DNA from: Numida meleagris
Lineage: Eukaryota; Chordata; Aves; Galliformes; Numididae
NCBI RefSeq assembly: GCF_002078875.1
Contig: NC_034424.1
Location: 9,438,959-9,502,958 of the forward strand
Direction of reading: 5' to 3'
Length of the DNA stretch: 64,000 nucleotides
Part shown: piece after piece, positions 62,815-64,000 of the stretch
Position numbering within the stretch: position 1 is the first letter of the stretch
Layout: each line of letters starts with the position of its first letter
Notes under the pieces: model-generated
Databases searched by the model: none
Told to the model about the DNA's origin: nothing
The model's input: the letters and a program-made list of their open reading frames with translations, nothing else
Program-made: the position numbers and the translations under genes

Positions 62815-63025
62815 GCCCCCGGGATGATAACGTATGTTAAGAGGAAGGTGTATGTCACCCACATTAAAGGAGTTTAATGCGCTCGGAGTCACATTATTGT
62901 ACCCTTGTAGAATACATTATCTGTCATGCTGCCTTTACAGGCTGTCACCTCGCAGAAAGGCTACAGTGTTCCTGGAAACCATTATCAGACTGATGATATG
63001 ATCAAAATTGGAGCGAGCTGCGTGG
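62815..63025. promoter_or_regulatory. Putative conserved element with inverted repeat and CTGTCA pair
   Basis: Contains CATTAAA (62862-62868), GGAG spacer, TTTAATG (62873-62879), a perfect inverted repeat. It is followed by ATCTGTCATGC and GGCTGTCACC (two TALE-type CTGTCA cores) and CCATTATCAGACTGATG. Non-coding. Confidence 0.4.
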
Positions 63026-63269
63026 TGGGGGCTGCGGGGCAGCACCGCGGCGGCCGGGGCTCTCTGTGCTGCGCTGCAGCGCTGTGGGATGGGGCTGCCA
63101 GGGCTGGCAGGTCGGGGTGGGGGATGGGGACGCATCACCACGGGACCCCTCGGACAGAGCTCAGCTCCGAGGCCGTGCCCTGGGTGGCTCAGCACTGCTC
63201 AGAGCGGCACCGGCCGGAATGTGGCGGGAACTGGTGAGCGTCGGCCTCTAAATACCGCCCTTCCCTTTC

Positions 63270-63680
63270 GCTGTCAGGTAAAATTAAAAAAAAAGGAGCC
63301 TGCTTTTTTTGGAGTGTAATCTTCCGCCTGCGACAAGAAGACGCGTAAACTGATAAATTGCAGATTAAACGAGTGCCACACTCCACTCCAGTCCCCGGCT
63401 GTTAATTCCCCTGTTGTGCAATTCCCGGCTTTCAGGGCCTGTCAATTCCACCTAATCGCAGGCGGCACTAAAACACCCTGCCCTGACAGCCCGGGCCGCC
63501 AGCCCCCCGCTCCTCACTCAGGTGGATTGCATGCATCACTTATGCACAAATCAGCAATATGCCAGCGGGGAGGAATTATGTCGGATGACAGCCCCGACAC
63601 GCGGTGCAGATTGCAGAGCGCGTGGCCGCAGCCGCCTTGACAGATTGCGGTGCACGGCTGCGCTGGTGCGGGAGTGGCTC
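63270..63680. promoter_or_regulatory. Putative conserved element cluster
   Basis: AT islands (GGTAAAATTAAAA, GACGCGTAAACTGATAAATTGC, GGCTGTTAATTCCCC, CTGTCAATTCCACCTAATCG) with repeated CTGTCA/TGACAG cores near 63273, 63438, 63485, 63588 and 63640. Composition and motif based. Confidence 0.4.
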
Positions 63681-63934
63681 TGGGACGCAACCGGCCCTTC
63701 TGTGCTGCGCCGGGCCACGGTGCCATGGGCACCTCGTGTGTGGGCAGTGCCCAGCCCCACAGCACGGGTCAGCAGGCACGGTAGTGCTGCTCGTGGGGCT
63801 GTTCTGCTGCTTGTAGAGCTGTCCTGGGGCGCAGGGCAGAGCCCAGAGCGGGTGCAGGAGGTGCTGGGCCCGGTCTGGCCGTGGGCTGGGGGTGGCTCTG
63901 TGTGCCCCAACGCCCGGCCATGCGTTAGCATTTA

Positions 63935-64000
63935 GATCGCCTCAGAAGTTTAAATTGACGACAACCTTGCAGTTGCTCATTAATAATTGCTTCATTACTT
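63935..64000. promoter_or_regulatory. AT-rich element running off the right edge
   Basis: TTTAAATTGACG and CATTAATAATTGC resemble the other TAAT-rich islands; truncated by the window end. Confidence 0.3.

Overview
The window is vertebrate nuclear DNA, almost certainly avian and probably galliform. Genes are compact with short introns, promoters lie in strong CpG islands, one worn CR1 LINE 3' end is present (the typical bird retroposon), and every protein reads as a close orthologue of a mammalian gene. Species is inferred. Gene names come from recognised proteins and splice-consistent exon chains, not from a database search.

Layout. (1) 1-5755: the last six coding exons and 3' UTR of GOLGA1 (golgin-97, +), including the GRIP domain. 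(2) 7295-11135: complete four-exon ARPC5L (-), tail-to-tail with GOLGA1. (3) 11345-14655: complete seven-exon PPP6C (-); its poly(A) signal lies about 230 bp from the ARPC5L start codon. (4) 14836-16930: complete seven-exon RABEPK (+), sharing a 180-bp ETS-rich bidirectional promoter with PPP6C. (5) 17990-22100: complete eight-exon HSPA5/BiP (-), with a TATA box, a series of ER-stress elements and upstream ORFs in the leader. (6) 24.5-51.2 kb: GAPVD1 (+), with a CpG-island promoter, a 5-kb first intron, 25 coding exons and a probable 81-nt cassette exon. (7) 51.2-54.7 kb: GAPVD1 3' UTR and non-coding sequence. (8) 54.7-64.0 kb: no credible coding exon; islands of AT/TAAT-rich, homeodomain-motif-rich sequence alternate with GC-rich filler, as expected of a developmental regulatory block.

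The genes are housekeeping and trafficking functions rather than one pathway: golgin tethering, an Arp2/3 subunit, a PP2A-like phosphatase, a Rab9 effector, the ER Hsp70, and a Rab5/Rab31 GEF with a RasGAP domain. All coding exon chains close in phase: ARPC5L 150 aa, PPP6C 305 aa, RABEPK 371 aa, HSPA5 652 aa, GAPVD1 1461 aa.

The most unusual items are: two diverged copies of a ~155-bp element 5.2 kb apart in the non-coding block (54.74 and 59.90 kb); a 47-codon upstream ORF whose stop overlaps the BiP start codon; a perfect three-unit heat-shock element overlapping an X-box-like palindrome upstream of HSPA5; a perfect 10-bp inverted repeat in a TAAT-rich island; and a gene order that, compared with human as I remember it, implies an inversion between GOLGA1-ARPC5L and PPP6C.
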